Positions 52,222 through 61,687 of a stretch of 64,000 nucleotides of DNA are shown piece by piece (position 1 is the stretch's first letter; each line of letters starts with the position of its first letter). Origin of the DNA: Paenibacillus allorhizosphaerae. Lineage in GTDB: Bacteria; Bacillota; Bacilli; Paenibacillales; NBRC-103111. The stretch covers positions 1 through 64,000 of the forward strand of contig NZ_CAJVCE010000002.1 in the NCBI RefSeq assembly GCF_910594985.1, written 5' to 3'. The notes beneath the pieces were generated by a model. It was given only the letters and a program-made list of their open reading frames with translations. It was not told the DNA's origin and did no database searches. The position numbers and the translations under genes were made by a program.

Positions 52222-53223
52222 ATGGGACGAGTCCGATTAACGGTCGTCGGAGCCGGTGCGGTAGGCTTGCTGTTTGCGGCGAAGCTTGGTATGGCCGGCT
52301 TTCGGATGGAATTGTGCGCTAGAAGACCGGCTCAGAGGCAACTGCTGCTGGAAAACGGCGTGCGGTTTAGGAGCGGTATAGAGGAATCGGCGAAAGTGAA
52401 TGAAACGATCGTGCGGCCGCACATTCGTATGCTGGCGGAGGATGCTTCCATTGCAGGCGAGAGTGAAGAACGCATTCATTTTATTATTTTGGCGGTCAAG
52501 CAGGCAGCATTCACCCCGGAATTTGTGGAGCAAGTCGAGCGTCTGACAGGACCTGCAAGCTGGGTGGTCTGCCTGCAGAACGGCATCGGCCATATCGATG
52601 CGCTGTCTCGCCTCGTGCCTGAGGAGCGGATTTTCGCTGCAGTGACGACGGAGGGCGCAATGAAACGATCCGATCATGAGGTTATACATACCGGGAACGG
52701 TACGACCTGGATCGGTCCGGTCCGCCCGGCCGGGAGTCGTGAGGCGGACGAAGCGCAAAAAAAACTGGCGGAACTGCTAAATCTTGCAGGATTCCATACA
52801 TTTTTGTCGAAAAACATCACTAGCAGAGTTTGGCAAAAATTGATTATTAATTCCGCTATAAACCCTTTGACCGCCATTCTTCGGGTTCACAACGGCGAAC
52901 TGCTGCAGCGGCCGGAAGCGATGGAGCTGATGCGGACGCTGGTTGACGAAGCGGTGGCAACGGCCGATAAACTGGGGCTATCTCTTGATCCCGACTTATG
53001 GGAGCAGCTGCTCGAGGTTTGCCGCAAGACGGCAGGCAACCGTTCGTCGATGCTTCAGGATTTGCTGGCCGGAAGAATGACGGAGATTGACTACATCACG
53101 GGTGGGATTATGAGGGAAGCGAAAAAGGCAGGACTGGTTGTACCCGCACATCAAACGGTTTATCGGTTGGTGAAAGCGATAGAAGCGGGGGCGGAAGCCG
53201 GAGGCCGAACTCAACTACTGTGA
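52222..53223 (+). CDS. panE: 2-dehydropantoate 2-reductase
   Basis: A 333-residue NADPH-dependent ketopantoate reductase in the pantothenate and CoA pathway, matching Bacillus ylbQ. The Rossmann motif VVGAGAVGLLFAAKL opens the protein. FIILAVKQ near 90 and LQNGIGHID near 117 are family marks. The catalytic Lys is in WQKLIINSAINPLTAIL near 209, and the end has EIDYITGGIMREAKKAG. GGGGGGA precedes the ATG. No other pan gene is nearby. Confidence 0.92.
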   Translation: MGRVRLTVVGAGAVGLLFAAKLGMAGFRMELCARRPAQRQLLLENGVRFRSGIEESAKVNETIVRPHIRMLAEDASIAGESEERIHFIILAVKQAAFTPEFVEQVERLTGPASWVVCLQNGIGHIDALSRLVPEERIFAAVTTEGAMKRSDHEVIHTGNGTTWIGPVRPAGSREADEAQKKLAELLNLAGFHTFLSKNITSRVWQKLIINSAINPLTAILRVHNGELLQRPEAMELMRTLVDEAVATADKLGLSLDPDLWEQLLEVCRKTAGNRSSMLQDLLAGRMTEIDYITGGIMREAKKAGLVVPAHQTVYRLVKAIEAGAEAGGRTQLL

Positions 53224-53240
53224 CGAAACGGTGGGATTGC

Positions 53241-53636
53241 ATGAATATGCTGCTTGATTGGCTTAACAAGCTCTATATGACGCTTGCGCTCGTTCCCTTC
53301 GTGGCCTTTTTCATCACCTGGTTCATTGCTTATGGTTTAAGCCGCGATAAACGAAAATCAACGCATCTCAGTATGGATATTACGACGCTGTTCCTAGTAG
53401 GTTCCGTCGCTTACATGAGCCGCAGCATCTTTGGGTCGGGAATGCTGCTTTGGACGATTGTGCTGCTGTTTCTCGTAGCGGCAGGACTGCTCGGCAATCT
53501 CCAGACCCGGATGAAGGGACGCGTCGATCTGCTAAAAATCGCAAGGACGCTCAGCAGATTCGGATTCGTTCTGCTGACGGCTTTCTATGTATTGCTGCTG
53601 TTTGTCGGAATCGGAAAGTTTATGTTTAAGCTGTAA
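53241..53636 (+). CDS. DUF3397 family membrane protein
   Basis: A 131-residue protein with four membrane helices (ALVPFVAFFITWFIAYGL; TTLFLVGSVAYM; LLWTIVLLFLVAAGLLG; FGFVLLTAFYVLLLFVGIG). The pattern fits DUF3397. I take the ATG at 53241, after GGTGGGA; a GTG at 53220 overlapping the panE stop is also possible. It probably shares the panE transcript, then a terminator follows. The function is unknown. Confidence 0.78.
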   Translation: MNMLLDWLNKLYMTLALVPFVAFFITWFIAYGLSRDKRKSTHLSMDITTLFLVGSVAYMSRSIFGSGMLLWTIVLLFLVAAGLLGNLQTRMKGRVDLLKIARTLSRFGFVLLTAFYVLLLFVGIGKFMFKL

Positions 53637-53688
53637 AAGTTATGGTAGAAATCATAGTGGAAAATGAATAATTTTCATCTGGAAATGG

Positions 53689-53718
53689 GAGCCTAAGGAA
53701 TAGGCTCTTTTTCTTTTT
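53689..53718 (+). terminator. intrinsic terminator
   Basis: GAGCCTA (53689-53695) pairs with TAGGCTC (53701-53707) around AGGAA, then TTTTTCTTTTTG. It ends the panE-DUF3397 unit. Confidence 0.9.
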
Positions 53719-53839
53719 GTTCAAAAATATGGAGGCATCGGATGAAAATGGAAAAGTAATTACCCTTCTGTAAAAATATGTTCCTAGATTTTATTGACCT
53801 ATGGTTGTATAATTATTTATTGGTAACGGTTTCAGAGTA

Positions 53840-53866
53840 TTTACATTTTGCGCATGATCTTATAAT
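53840..53866 (+). promoter_or_regulatory. candidate promoter for the opp operon
   Basis: TTTACA (53840-53845) and a perfect TATAAT (53861-53866), 15 bases apart, about 95 bases before oppA. The spacing is short. The gap 53637-53961 otherwise shows only the terminator. Confidence 0.45.
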
Positions 53867-53961
53867 ATCAGAGATGGATTATTTGCGTTACCTATATGTC
53901 ATGAAATCTCACGTGATATATAGATACCATATAATTACATATTCACAAAGGGGATGGATTT

Positions 53962-55623
53962 ATGAAGTTTCAAAAGCTTCTGGTTTACGCTACGGTAACG
54001 GCCATGCTCGGAGCTGTGGCTGCCGGATGCGCGGATAGCGGAAAGAAAGATGCAGGGGGAGCTGCGGGCGATACAAAAGCGCCGGCGCAAGAGCTGCGGA
54101 TCAACTTGTCGGCCGAGCCGCCTGCGATAGACAGTTCGATCGCGACTACGAACCCGTCTTTCACGATTTTGAACGCCGTTAACGAAGGATTGTACCGTCT
54201 GGATGCCGACGGAAAGCCGCAGCCTGCGCTTGCCAAAGAGCTTCCGAAAGTTTCCGCCGACGGGCTTGTATATACGATCACGCTTCGTGACGGATTGAAG
54301 TGGGCCGACGGTTCGCCGCTCAAAGCGAGCGATTTCGTCTGGGCTTATCAGCGGACGCTGGATCCTGCGACAAAAGCGAAATATGCGACGATGCTGGCCT
54401 GGATTAAAGGCGGCGCCGCTTTGAATACAGCAAAGCCGGAGGAGCTGGAAGCGAAAAAAGCGGCTCTCGGCGTAAAGGCAAAAGACGACAAGACGCTTGA
54501 AATTACGCTGGAAAGACCGGTAGCTTTCTTCACGGATCAGCTCGCGATGCCGCTCTTCTTCCCGCAAAATCCTGATTTTGTGAAGAAACAAGGCGATAAA
54601 AACGGTGCCGATGCCGACAAAATTATGGGCGCCGGTCCGTTCAAGATGGAAAAATGGGATCATGAACAGCAACTGGTCATGGTGAAAAACGAAAATTATT
54701 GGGATGCGGCGAACATCAAGTTGACCAAAGTCACCGTCAACGTGGTGAAAGACCCAAACACGTCGCTCAATATGTACGAGACGAATCAGGTCGACTTGAC
54801 CGAGTTGAAAGGCGACCAGCCGAAAATGTATCAAGGCAAGCCTGATCTCGTGTTCAAGAAAGAATTCGTAACGGCTTACGTGTTGTTCCAAAACAAAAAA
54901 GTACCTGCCTTCGCCAATACGAAAATCAAGCAGGCGCTTGGTATGGCGATCGACCGCAAAACGTTTAACGAAGTCATTCTGGGCGGAACTTCGATTCCGT
55001 CGACGGGTCTTGTTCCAGGCACCGTTCTTGACGGCAACAAGCAGGAATTCCGTAAAGTGGCCGGCGATACGCAGCCTCCGTACGATCCTGCCAAAGCAAA
55101 GCAATTGCTGGCCGAAGGCTTGAAAGAGCTGAACATGGCTTCGCTGCCGAAGTTCAAGCTGACTTCCGACGATACGGAAACATCGAAGAAAACGATCGAA
55201 TTCATTCAGGCGCAATGGAAACAAAACCTGGGTATCGACGTTGACGGAGAACCGCTGCCGTTCGCGCTGCGCGTCAAAAACATGCAGGAATACAACTTCG
55301 ATGCGCTGATCGGTCTGTGGGGTGCGGATTACAACGATCCGATGACGTTCCTTGATATGTGGCTTTCGGATAATAAATCGTTTAACTACATGCAGTACAG
55401 CAGCAAGCAGTATGACGATCTGGTGAAGGGCGCGGATAAAGAGGTTGATCTTGCGAAGCGTTCCAAAATGATGATTGACGCTGAAAAAGTGCTCATGTCC
55501 GACGCTTCGATTTCTCCGCTTTACTTCCGTACAAGACCGTATGCGAAGAAGCCGAACGTTGAAGGCTTGATCTTGCCTGCCATGTCCAAAGAATGGGAGC
55601 TTCGCTGGACTTACTTGAAGTAA
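53962..55623 (+). CDS. oppA: oligopeptide ABC transporter substrate-binding lipoprotein
   Basis: A 553-residue SBP_bac_5 protein anchored by the lipobox AVAAGC (Cys near residue 23). Family marks include GLYRLDADGKPQPALAKELP near 76, the WADGSPLKASDFVWAYQRTL segment near 114-133, and NENYWDAANIKLTKV near 237. It would bind extracellular peptides for uptake by the permease and ATPases that follow. AAAGGGG precedes the ATG. A terminator after it should make its mRNA more abundant than that of oppB-oppF, as usual for binding proteins. Confidence 0.94.
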   Translation: MKFQKLLVYATVTAMLGAVAAGCADSGKKDAGGAAGDTKAPAQELRINLSAEPPAIDSSIATTNPSFTILNAVNEGLYRLDADGKPQPALAKELPKVSADGLVYTITLRDGLKWADGSPLKASDFVWAYQRTLDPATKAKYATMLAWIKGGAALNTAKPEELEAKKAALGVKAKDDKTLEITLERPVAFFTDQLAMPLFFPQNPDFVKKQGDKNGADADKIMGAGPFKMEKWDHEQQLVMVKNENYWDAANIKLTKVTVNVVKDPNTSLNMYETNQVDLTELKGDQPKMYQGKPDLVFKKEFVTAYVLFQNKKVPAFANTKIKQALGMAIDRKTFNEVILGGTSIPSTGLVPGTVLDGNKQEFRKVAGDTQPPYDPAKAKQLLAEGLKELNMASLPKFKLTSDDTETSKKTIEFIQAQWKQNLGIDVDGEPLPFALRVKNMQEYNFDALIGLWGADYNDPMTFLDMWLSDNKSFNYMQYSSKQYDDLVKGADKEVDLAKRSKMMIDAEKVLMSDASISPLYFRTRPYAKKPNVEGLILPAMSKEWELRWTYLK

Positions 55624-55670
55624 GCGATGCGCTGCACGTTGTTTAGACAGCTGCCTTGCCGCGAAAAGTG

Positions 55671-55778
55671 AGCACTGCTTGTCAGTGCTAGCGGCTTACG
55701 ACAACTAGCCGTGGATTGGTGTCGCTGTTTCAAATGGTTGACAACTGCCCGCCGTTTCAACCGGCTTGCCGTTGCAAC
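55671..55778 (+). repeat. hairpin and near-repeat segment between oppA and oppB
   Basis: AGCACTG/CAGTGCT forms a perfect stem (55671-55689) inside a wider GCCGC/GCGGC pair. Further on, GCCGTTTCAAC (55751-55761) and GCCGTTGCAAC (55768-55778) are near-identical. GTTGACAAC...GTTGCAAC here resembles the insertion in the P17 region of rnpB. Confidence 0.45.
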
Positions 55779-55780
55779 AG

Positions 55781-55818
55781 GGACCGTTCTAATCTTTATT
55801 GGAACGGTCCGATTTTTT
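55781..55818 (+). terminator. intrinsic terminator between oppA and oppB
   Basis: GGACCGTTC (55781-55789) pairs with GAACGGTCC (55802-55810), followed by GATTTTTTC. It is likely leaky and sets the ratio of binding protein to permease. Confidence 0.88.
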
Positions 55819-55839
55819 CAATAGGCAAATAACCGATCG

Positions 55840-55891
55840 GAACTGCTTCGCAAACATAGCCACCGAAGCGTCTATGCTTGCGAAACAGTTC
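55840..55891. repeat. 20-bp near-perfect inverted repeat upstream of oppB
   Basis: The arms 55840-55859 and 55872-55891 match at 18 of 20 positions in opposite orientation (left arm GAACTGCTTCGCAAACATAG), around a 12-base loop. There is no T run, so it is not a terminator. It lies in the oppB leader, 63 bases before the start codon. Confidence 0.75.
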
Positions 55892-55954
55892 TGCCTGCAA
55901 TTATGCGACCGTAACTGTTTGACGTTTTCTTTGAACAAGCTCAGGAGGTGTGCC

Positions 55955-56890
55955 ATGCTTCGCTTCTTATTGCGTCGGCTGGTTTATATGATCATGACAT
56001 TGTGGCTCATCGTCACGTTCACTTTCGTTCTGATGAAAAACTTGCCGGGAGATCCGTTCGGTGAAGATTCGCAGAAGATGACGATCGAGCAGAAAAAGAT
56101 TTTGTACGCCCAATACGGCTTGGATAAGCCGATCTGGGATCAGTATTTGAAGTATATGAACAACGTGATTCACGGCGATCTCGGAGTATCTTTCGCCTTT
56201 CCGACGCGGAAAGTTACCGAAATCATTAAGCAAGGTTTTCCCGCCTCGCTGGAGCTCGGTTTATGGGCACTTGGCATTGCCATTGTCGTTGGTCTCATCT
56301 TGGGGATTATCGCGTCTTTGAACCATAATAAAGGTTTGGATATCGCAGCGATGTTCACCGCTGTAGCAGGGATTTCGATTCCGTCCTTTGTGCTGGGGCC
56401 GCTGTTATCGTATTTTGTAGGGGTCAAATTAGGGTGGCTTCCGCCGGGGATGTGGACGGGGCCGTCTTCGAGGGTGCTGCCCGCCATTGCCTTGTCGTTC
56501 GGGACCATTGCCATCTTGGCGAGGCTTATGCGAACGGCGATGCTCGACGTATTGAATCAGGATTACATTAAAACTGCGATGTCCAAGGGCTTGTCCCAGC
56601 GTGCCATTGTTGTCAGACATACGCTTCGCAACGCGATACTGCCGGTCATTACCGTTCTTGGACCGGTTTTCGTCAACCTGATTACAGGTACGCTCATTGT
56701 CGAGCAAATTTTCGTCGTACCGGGACTGGGCAAGCATTTCGTACAATCAATTTATTCGAATGACTATACTATGATTACCGGACTTACTATTTTCTATGCT
56801 TTTATACTCGTTGTCGTTCTGTTTATTACCGACATCATTTACGGTTTGGTTGATCCGCGCATACGTCTGGCGAGAGGGGGCAGCAAGTGA
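55955..56890 (+). CDS. oppB: oligopeptide ABC transporter permease OppB
   Basis: A 311-residue inner-membrane permease with six helices. It opens FLLRRLVYMIMTLWLIVTFT and has GDPFGEDSQKMT after helix 1. The coupling EAA-type loop is DYIKTAMSKGLSQRAIVVRH near 205-224, which meets the ATPases. CAGGAGG before the ATG at 55955 sets the start; a longer frame from 55799 includes the inverted repeat and is rejected. It overlaps oppC by one base. Confidence 0.94.
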   Translation: MLRFLLRRLVYMIMTLWLIVTFTFVLMKNLPGDPFGEDSQKMTIEQKKILYAQYGLDKPIWDQYLKYMNNVIHGDLGVSFAFPTRKVTEIIKQGFPASLELGLWALGIAIVVGLILGIIASLNHNKGLDIAAMFTAVAGISIPSFVLGPLLSYFVGVKLGWLPPGMWTGPSSRVLPAIALSFGTIAILARLMRTAMLDVLNQDYIKTAMSKGLSQRAIVVRHTLRNAILPVITVLGPVFVNLITGTLIVEQIFVVPGLGKHFVQSIYSNDYTMITGLTIFYAFILVVVLFITDIIYGLVDPRIRLARGGSK

Positions 56891-57804
56891 TGGAAGTTTC
56901 GAAAGATATGTTTCAGCCGCTGAACAAAGATGTCCTCGGCCAAGAGACCATTGTGCGGCCTTCCCAGACGTACTGGCAGGATGCCTGGAGAAGGCTGAAG
57001 AAAAACAAGCTGGCGATGTTCGGGCTGTGCAGCTTGGTTTTGCTGTCCGTCCTTGCAATATTCGGGCCGATTTTTTCCCACTTCGATTACGCAACGCAGG
57101 ATTATGCGATCAAAAATCAGACGCCGTCCGCCTCGCACTGGTTCGGAACGGATGATTTCGGCCGCGACTTATGGGTGCGGATTTGGTGGGGCACCCGCAT
57201 TTCCTTGCTGATCGGCCTTACGGCAGCGGCACTCGACCTTGTGTTCGGTGTCCTGTACGGCGGGATTTCCGCTTATTACGGCGGACGCGTAGACGACATT
57301 ATGCAGCGGATAATCGAAATCATTTACTCCATTCCGTTTTTGCTCATTTCGATTTTGCTCATTGTCGTCATCGGTCCCGGTTTCAAAACGATCATTATTG
57401 CATACGCGATTACGGGATGGGTGCCGATGGCGCGGCTCGTACGCGGTCAAATATTGACGCTGAAAGAGCAGGAATATGTGCTCGCGGCGAAAACGCTCGG
57501 CGCCGGCGGGGCGCGCATTATATTGAAGCACTTGGTGCCGAATGCACTCGGCTTAATTATCGTGCAAATTACGTTTATCGTACCTTCGGCGATTTTTGTC
57601 GAGGCGTTCCTAAGTTTTATCGGCCTTGGCATTCGCGTGCCGCTGGCTTCGCTGGGGTCGCTGCTTTCCGACGGAGCAAACAACATTCGGTTGTACCCGC
57701 ACCGGGTCATTTTCCCGACGATCGTATTCAGCTGGATTTTGCTCAGCTTCAACCTGCTTGGCGACGGTCTGCGCGATGCGCTTGATCCGAAAATGCGCAA
57801 GTAA
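56890..57804 (+). CDS. oppC: oligopeptide ABC transporter permease OppC
   Basis: A 304-residue permease partner of OppB. The N-terminus has the OppC_N segment (WQDAWRRLKKNKLAMFGL) and HWFGTDDFGRDLWVRIWWGT near 80-99. The coupling loop reads LKEQEYVLAAKTLGAGGARI near 195-214. Six helices are seen. ATG at 56890 overlaps the oppB stop (TGATG); GTG at 56887 is the alternative. Confidence 0.94.
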   Translation: MEVSKDMFQPLNKDVLGQETIVRPSQTYWQDAWRRLKKNKLAMFGLCSLVLLSVLAIFGPIFSHFDYATQDYAIKNQTPSASHWFGTDDFGRDLWVRIWWGTRISLLIGLTAAALDLVFGVLYGGISAYYGGRVDDIMQRIIEIIYSIPFLLISILLIVVIGPGFKTIIIAYAITGWVPMARLVRGQILTLKEQEYVLAAKTLGAGGARIILKHLVPNALGLIIVQITFIVPSAIFVEAFLSFIGLGIRVPLASLGSLLSDGANNIRLYPHRVIFPTIVFSWILLSFNLLGDGLRDALDPKMRK

Positions 57805-57839
57805 GCAAGCTATCAGTTCATGGGGAGGTGCTGCAAACG

Positions 57840-58865
57840 ATGAATAACAATATATTGGAAGTTCGCGATCTGAAAGTATCTTTTCGCACGTATGCGGGGG
57901 AAGTTCAGGCGGTAAGAGGCGTCTCCTTTGATCTGAAAAAAGGGGAAGTGCTGGCGATCGTAGGGGAGTCCGGATGCGGGAAATCCGTTACGGCGCAAAC
58001 GATCATGCGTCTTATTCCTTCGCCGCCAAGCGTCATCAAGAATGGCTCTATCAAATTCGACGGGAAAACGGAAATTACCCGTATATCCAATAAAGCGATG
58101 GAAAAAATACGCGGCTCGGAGATGGGGATGATTTTCCAGGATCCGATGACTTCGCTCAATCCGACGATGACCGTCGGCAAACAGATCACGGAAGGCATCA
58201 TCAAGCATCAGAAAGTAAGCCGCGAGGAAGCGAACAAGCGCGCGCTCGAAATATTGAAGCTTGTCGGCATGTCGAATCCGGAAGGGCGCATGCAGCAATA
58301 TCCGCATGAGTTTTCCGGCGGGATGCGCCAGCGCGTCATGATCGCCATTGCGCTTGCGTGCAATCCGAAGCTGCTCATCGCCGACGAACCGACGACGGCG
58401 CTCGACGTCACGATTCAAGCGCAAATTATCGAGCTGATGAAGAAGCTTTCCGAGAAGACGGAAGCTTCGATTATCGTCATTACCCACGACCTCGGCGTTG
58501 TAGCCGAGATGGCGCAGCGCGTCATCGTCATGTATGCCGGCAAAGTTGTGGAACAAGGCACCGTGGACGAAATTTTCTACGAATCGAAGCATCCGTACAC
58601 ATGGGGATTGCTTCGTTCCGTACCGCGTCTCGATCAGAAGAAAGACAGCGAGCTCGTGCCGATTCCCGGTACGCCTCCGGATTTGTTCGCTCCGCCGAAA
58701 GGCTGCGCGTTCGCGGCCCGCTGCCCGTATGCGATGGGCGTATGCGGCCAGATCGATCCGGAGCATACGAAGCTGTCCGATACGCATTCGGCGGCTTGCT
58801 GGCTGCTGCATGAAGGAGCTCCGAAAGTGGAGCGTCCGGTGGAAGCGGGAGGTGCGGCACGATGA
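57840..58865 (+). CDS. oppD: oligopeptide ABC transporter ATP-binding protein OppD
   Basis: A 341-residue ABC ATPase. Walker A is GESGCGKS near 41, signature SGGMRQR near 158, Walker B LLIADEPTTALD near 175, and the H-loop THD follows. The C-terminal oligo_HPY extension (about 230-325) holds CAFAARCPYAMGVCGQ, a cysteine motif linked to an iron-sulfur site in this family. The ATG at 57840 follows GGGGAGGTG by about 11 bases; GTG at 57828 is inside the site. It overlaps oppF by four bases. Confidence 0.94.
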   Translation: MNNNILEVRDLKVSFRTYAGEVQAVRGVSFDLKKGEVLAIVGESGCGKSVTAQTIMRLIPSPPSVIKNGSIKFDGKTEITRISNKAMEKIRGSEMGMIFQDPMTSLNPTMTVGKQITEGIIKHQKVSREEANKRALEILKLVGMSNPEGRMQQYPHEFSGGMRQRVMIAIALACNPKLLIADEPTTALDVTIQAQIIELMKKLSEKTEASIIVITHDLGVVAEMAQRVIVMYAGKVVEQGTVDEIFYESKHPYTWGLLRSVPRLDQKKDSELVPIPGTPPDLFAPPKGCAFAARCPYAMGVCGQIDPEHTKLSDTHSAACWLLHEGAPKVERPVEAGGAAR

Positions 58866-59824
58866 GCAACCAACAACCGTTGCTGGAAGTTCGCAATTTG
58901 CAGAAGCATTTCCAATTGGGCGGAGGCAAAACGCTGAAAGCCGTCGATAATATCAGCTTCGCCATCGAGCGGGGAGAAACGTTCGGTCTCGTGGGCGAAT
59001 CCGGCTGCGGTAAGTCGACGACGGGACGCACGATCATCCGTCTGTATGAGTCGACCGGCGGCGAAGTGTTGTTTAACGGCGAGAACGTGCACAATCTTCG
59101 CGGGAAGAAGCTGCTCGATTTCCGCCGGGACATGCAGATGGTGTTCCAGGATCCGTACGCTTCGCTGAATCCCCGCATGACCGTCGGCAACATTATTGCC
59201 GAGGGGATCGACATTCACGGGCTGATGTCCGGAAGCAAGCGCAAGGAGCGCGTGTTCCAACTGCTGCGCGACGTCGGCCTGAACGAAGAGCATGCCAGCC
59301 GTTTCCCGCATGAGTTTTCAGGCGGTCAGCGTCAACGGATTGGGATCGCGCGGGCGCTTGCGATCGAACCGAAGTTCATCATCGCCGACGAACCGATCTC
59401 GGCGCTGGACGTATCCGTGCAAGCACAAGTCGTCAATTTGTTCAAAAAGCTGCAGAAGGAGCGGGGGCTGACCTATTTGTTCATTGCCCACGACCTTGCG
59501 ATGGTAAAGCATATTTCCGACCGGATCGGCGTAATGTATCTCGGTAAGCTTGTTGAGGTGACGACGTCGGAAGCTTTATACGCAAAGCCGCTGCATCCGT
59601 ATACGCAGTCGCTGTTGTCTGCTATTCCGATCCCGGATCCGGAAGTGGAGCGGCACAGAGAACGCATCATTTTGGAAGGCGAAATTCCAAGCCCGCTGAA
59701 CCCGCCGAGCGGCTGCCCGTTCCGCACGCGCTGTCCGATGGCGATGTCGGAATGCGCCGCCGCTATGCCTGAATTCAAGGAAGTGGAGCCGGGTCATTTC
59801 GTCGCATGCCACTTGCATAAATAA
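58862..59824 (+). CDS. oppF: oligopeptide ABC transporter ATP-binding protein OppF
   Basis: A 320-residue ABC ATPase forming the pair with OppD. Walker A GESGCGKST is near 46, signature SGGQRQRIGIARAL near 157, Walker B FIIADEPISALD near 176, and AHD as H-loop. The tail again has the oligo_HPY part with CPFRTRCPMAMSECAA. GGGAGGTG lies before the ATG. A strong terminator ends the operon. Confidence 0.94.
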   Translation: MSNQQPLLEVRNLQKHFQLGGGKTLKAVDNISFAIERGETFGLVGESGCGKSTTGRTIIRLYESTGGEVLFNGENVHNLRGKKLLDFRRDMQMVFQDPYASLNPRMTVGNIIAEGIDIHGLMSGSKRKERVFQLLRDVGLNEEHASRFPHEFSGGQRQRIGIARALAIEPKFIIADEPISALDVSVQAQVVNLFKKLQKERGLTYLFIAHDLAMVKHISDRIGVMYLGKLVEVTTSEALYAKPLHPYTQSLLSAIPIPDPEVERHRERIILEGEIPSPLNPPSGCPFRTRCPMAMSECAAAMPEFKEVEPGHFVACHLHK

Positions 59825-59831
59825 TAGAGGA

Positions 59832-59870
59832 AACAGCCCTTCGTTTCATCGAACGAAGGGCTGTTTTTGC
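59832..59870 (+). terminator. intrinsic terminator of the opp operon
   Basis: AACAGCCCTTCGTT (59832-59845) pairs exactly with AACGAAGGGCTGTT (59852-59865) around TCATCG, followed by T. Confidence 0.95.
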
Positions 59871-59940
59871 TTTGACGATTGCCGGGAACATGTGTACAAT
59901 ATATTAAGCTTCAATTATTAAGCAAAGGACGCGCATCAGG

Positions 59941-61629
59941 TTGTCATACCTTGAGCGCATCGCAATACATACGGGAGGGTGGCGGCAAGCTTTGCAAGTA
60001 GAGGCAATTCATTGGAAGTCCGGCCAGCCTTTGACGGAGGACTATATTCACCGGTTTGATAAAGTGGGCGATTTGTTCGACTATAATCCGTGGGAAGCGG
60101 CCGGCTGGCAAGAAAGGGCCGATTGGCTGGATAAGGAGCGTTCGGGCGGAGCGGATCGAAACGCGCTTTCGGAGGCGCTGATTCGTTTCAACACGGCGAT
60201 TGGCGGCTCCGAGGCGACGATCCGTCAGGCGGAGCTGCTAAAGGACCGACGCACGCTTTGTATCGTCGGGGGGCAGCAGGCCAGCTTATTTACCGGCCCG
60301 CTCTTGGTCATCTACAAGGCGATCACGCTCATTCAGACGGCGAAGCAGGCATCAGACAAGCTGAAACGCCCGGTGGTACCTGTGTTTTGGATCGCGGGAG
60401 AGGATCATGATTTTGACGAGGTGAACCACTTCCACTACCTGTCTTCGGATTTGAAGGTGGAGAAAGTAAAGCTGGAGCATCCGACAGGGCTGCGAACGTC
60501 CGTCAGTCAAACCGTAATTCCCCACGAGCAATGGGAGGAAGCGCTTGCGCAGATGGAGCAATCGCTCATGCCGACCGAGTTTCGCGCGGAGCTTATGGCT
60601 TCGCTTCGCTCGATGGCGGACAGCTCGACCTCGCTGGTCGATTATTTCGCCCGGATCATGGCCAAGCTGTTCGGTGCGTACGGGCTCGTGTTCGTTGACT
60701 CGGACGATCCGCACATACGCAGGCTTGAATCTCCAATGTTCCAACAGCTCGTGGAGCGGAGCGACGCTATTCACAGCGCTTTGCTGAAAGGCAAAGAGCG
60801 CGTGCTCTCAGGCGGCTATCAGCCGCAGGCGGAGCTTCATGACCGCGGAGCAAACCTGTTCGTGTACGATGGCGGCGAGCGGATATTGCTTTATCCGGCG
60901 GAGGACGGGAACGGTTTTACAGACAGAAGAGGCGAGCGGCGTTATTCGCGCGAATATTTGGCGGATTTGGCCGAATCATCACCGGAGCGTCTGAGCAACA
61001 ACGTGATGACCCGGCCGCTGATGCAGGATTACTTGTTCCCGGTGTTGGGCGCCGTTCTCGGACGATCCGAGATCGCTTATTGGGGACTTACCCGCGAAGC
61101 GTTCCATCTGCTCGGCATGCGGATGCCGCTGCTCCTTCCCAGACTTGAGTTTACGCTGCTGGAAGGCACCGTGCAGAAAAATATGAAGAAATTCGATCTG
61201 AGTCTGGAGGATGTGCTGTTCCGGCTGGAAGACAAACAGCAGGGATGGCTGCGGGAGCAGGATCAGCTCAACTTGGAGGAGCGATTCGGCGAAGTCAAGT
61301 CGCGGTTCAAGGACAGCTATGAACCGCTCATTGAGGCAATCGGCGGGATTAATCCGGGACTGCGCAAGCTGGGTGAGACGAATCTCGGCAAAATCATCGA
61401 ACAGATCGAGTTTTTGAAGCAAAAGTCGGAGGACGGAATGCGATCGCAATTCGAATCCGGCATCCGTCAATTCGAACGGATCGGCATGTCGCTGATTCCC
61501 GGCGGCAAACCGCAAGAAAGGGTATTTAACATAGCCTCGTACATTAATAAATACGGCGAAGGTTGGCTGAAGGAGCTGCTTGAGCTTCCGCTGGAGCCGG
61601 ATGGAAAGCACAGGGTATGTTACATATAA
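59941..61629 (+). CDS. bshC: bacillithiol biosynthesis cysteine-adding enzyme BshC
   Basis: A 562-residue enzyme proposed for the last step of bacillithiol synthesis, joining cysteine to glucosaminyl-malate. Family blocks are seen: IVGGQQASLFTGPLLVIYKA near 105, PVFWIAGEDHDFDEVNHF near 144, and YWGLTREAFHLLGMRMPLLL near 380, with a long coiled coil after 400 (ERFGEVKSRFKD). The TTG at 59941 follows AAAGGA at a distance of about 12 bases. Bacillithiol is the main low-molecular thiol of Bacillales. bshA and bshB are not in the window. Confidence 0.93.
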   Translation: MSYLERIAIHTGGWRQALQVEAIHWKSGQPLTEDYIHRFDKVGDLFDYNPWEAAGWQERADWLDKERSGGADRNALSEALIRFNTAIGGSEATIRQAELLKDRRTLCIVGGQQASLFTGPLLVIYKAITLIQTAKQASDKLKRPVVPVFWIAGEDHDFDEVNHFHYLSSDLKVEKVKLEHPTGLRTSVSQTVIPHEQWEEALAQMEQSLMPTEFRAELMASLRSMADSSTSLVDYFARIMAKLFGAYGLVFVDSDDPHIRRLESPMFQQLVERSDAIHSALLKGKERVLSGGYQPQAELHDRGANLFVYDGGERILLYPAEDGNGFTDRRGERRYSREYLADLAESSPERLSNNVMTRPLMQDYLFPVLGAVLGRSEIAYWGLTREAFHLLGMRMPLLLPRLEFTLLEGTVQKNMKKFDLSLEDVLFRLEDKQQGWLREQDQLNLEERFGEVKSRFKDSYEPLIEAIGGINPGLRKLGETNLGKIIEQIEFLKQKSEDGMRSQFESGIRQFERIGMSLIPGGKPQERVFNIASYINKYGEGWLKELLELPLEPDGKHRVCYI

Positions 61630-61687
61630 AGCAAGACTAGGAATCATACGACACGACTATCTAACTATTCAAGGAGGAATTTTATTC

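Noticed and set aside
53778..54038. Open frame of 86 residues overlapping the start of oppA
   Set aside because: No ribosome site; it runs through the opp promoter region and into the oppA signal sequence in another frame.
61630..61687. SAH or SAM riboswitch before ahcY
   Set aside because: The gap is 58 bases and contains no terminator or the expected paired core.
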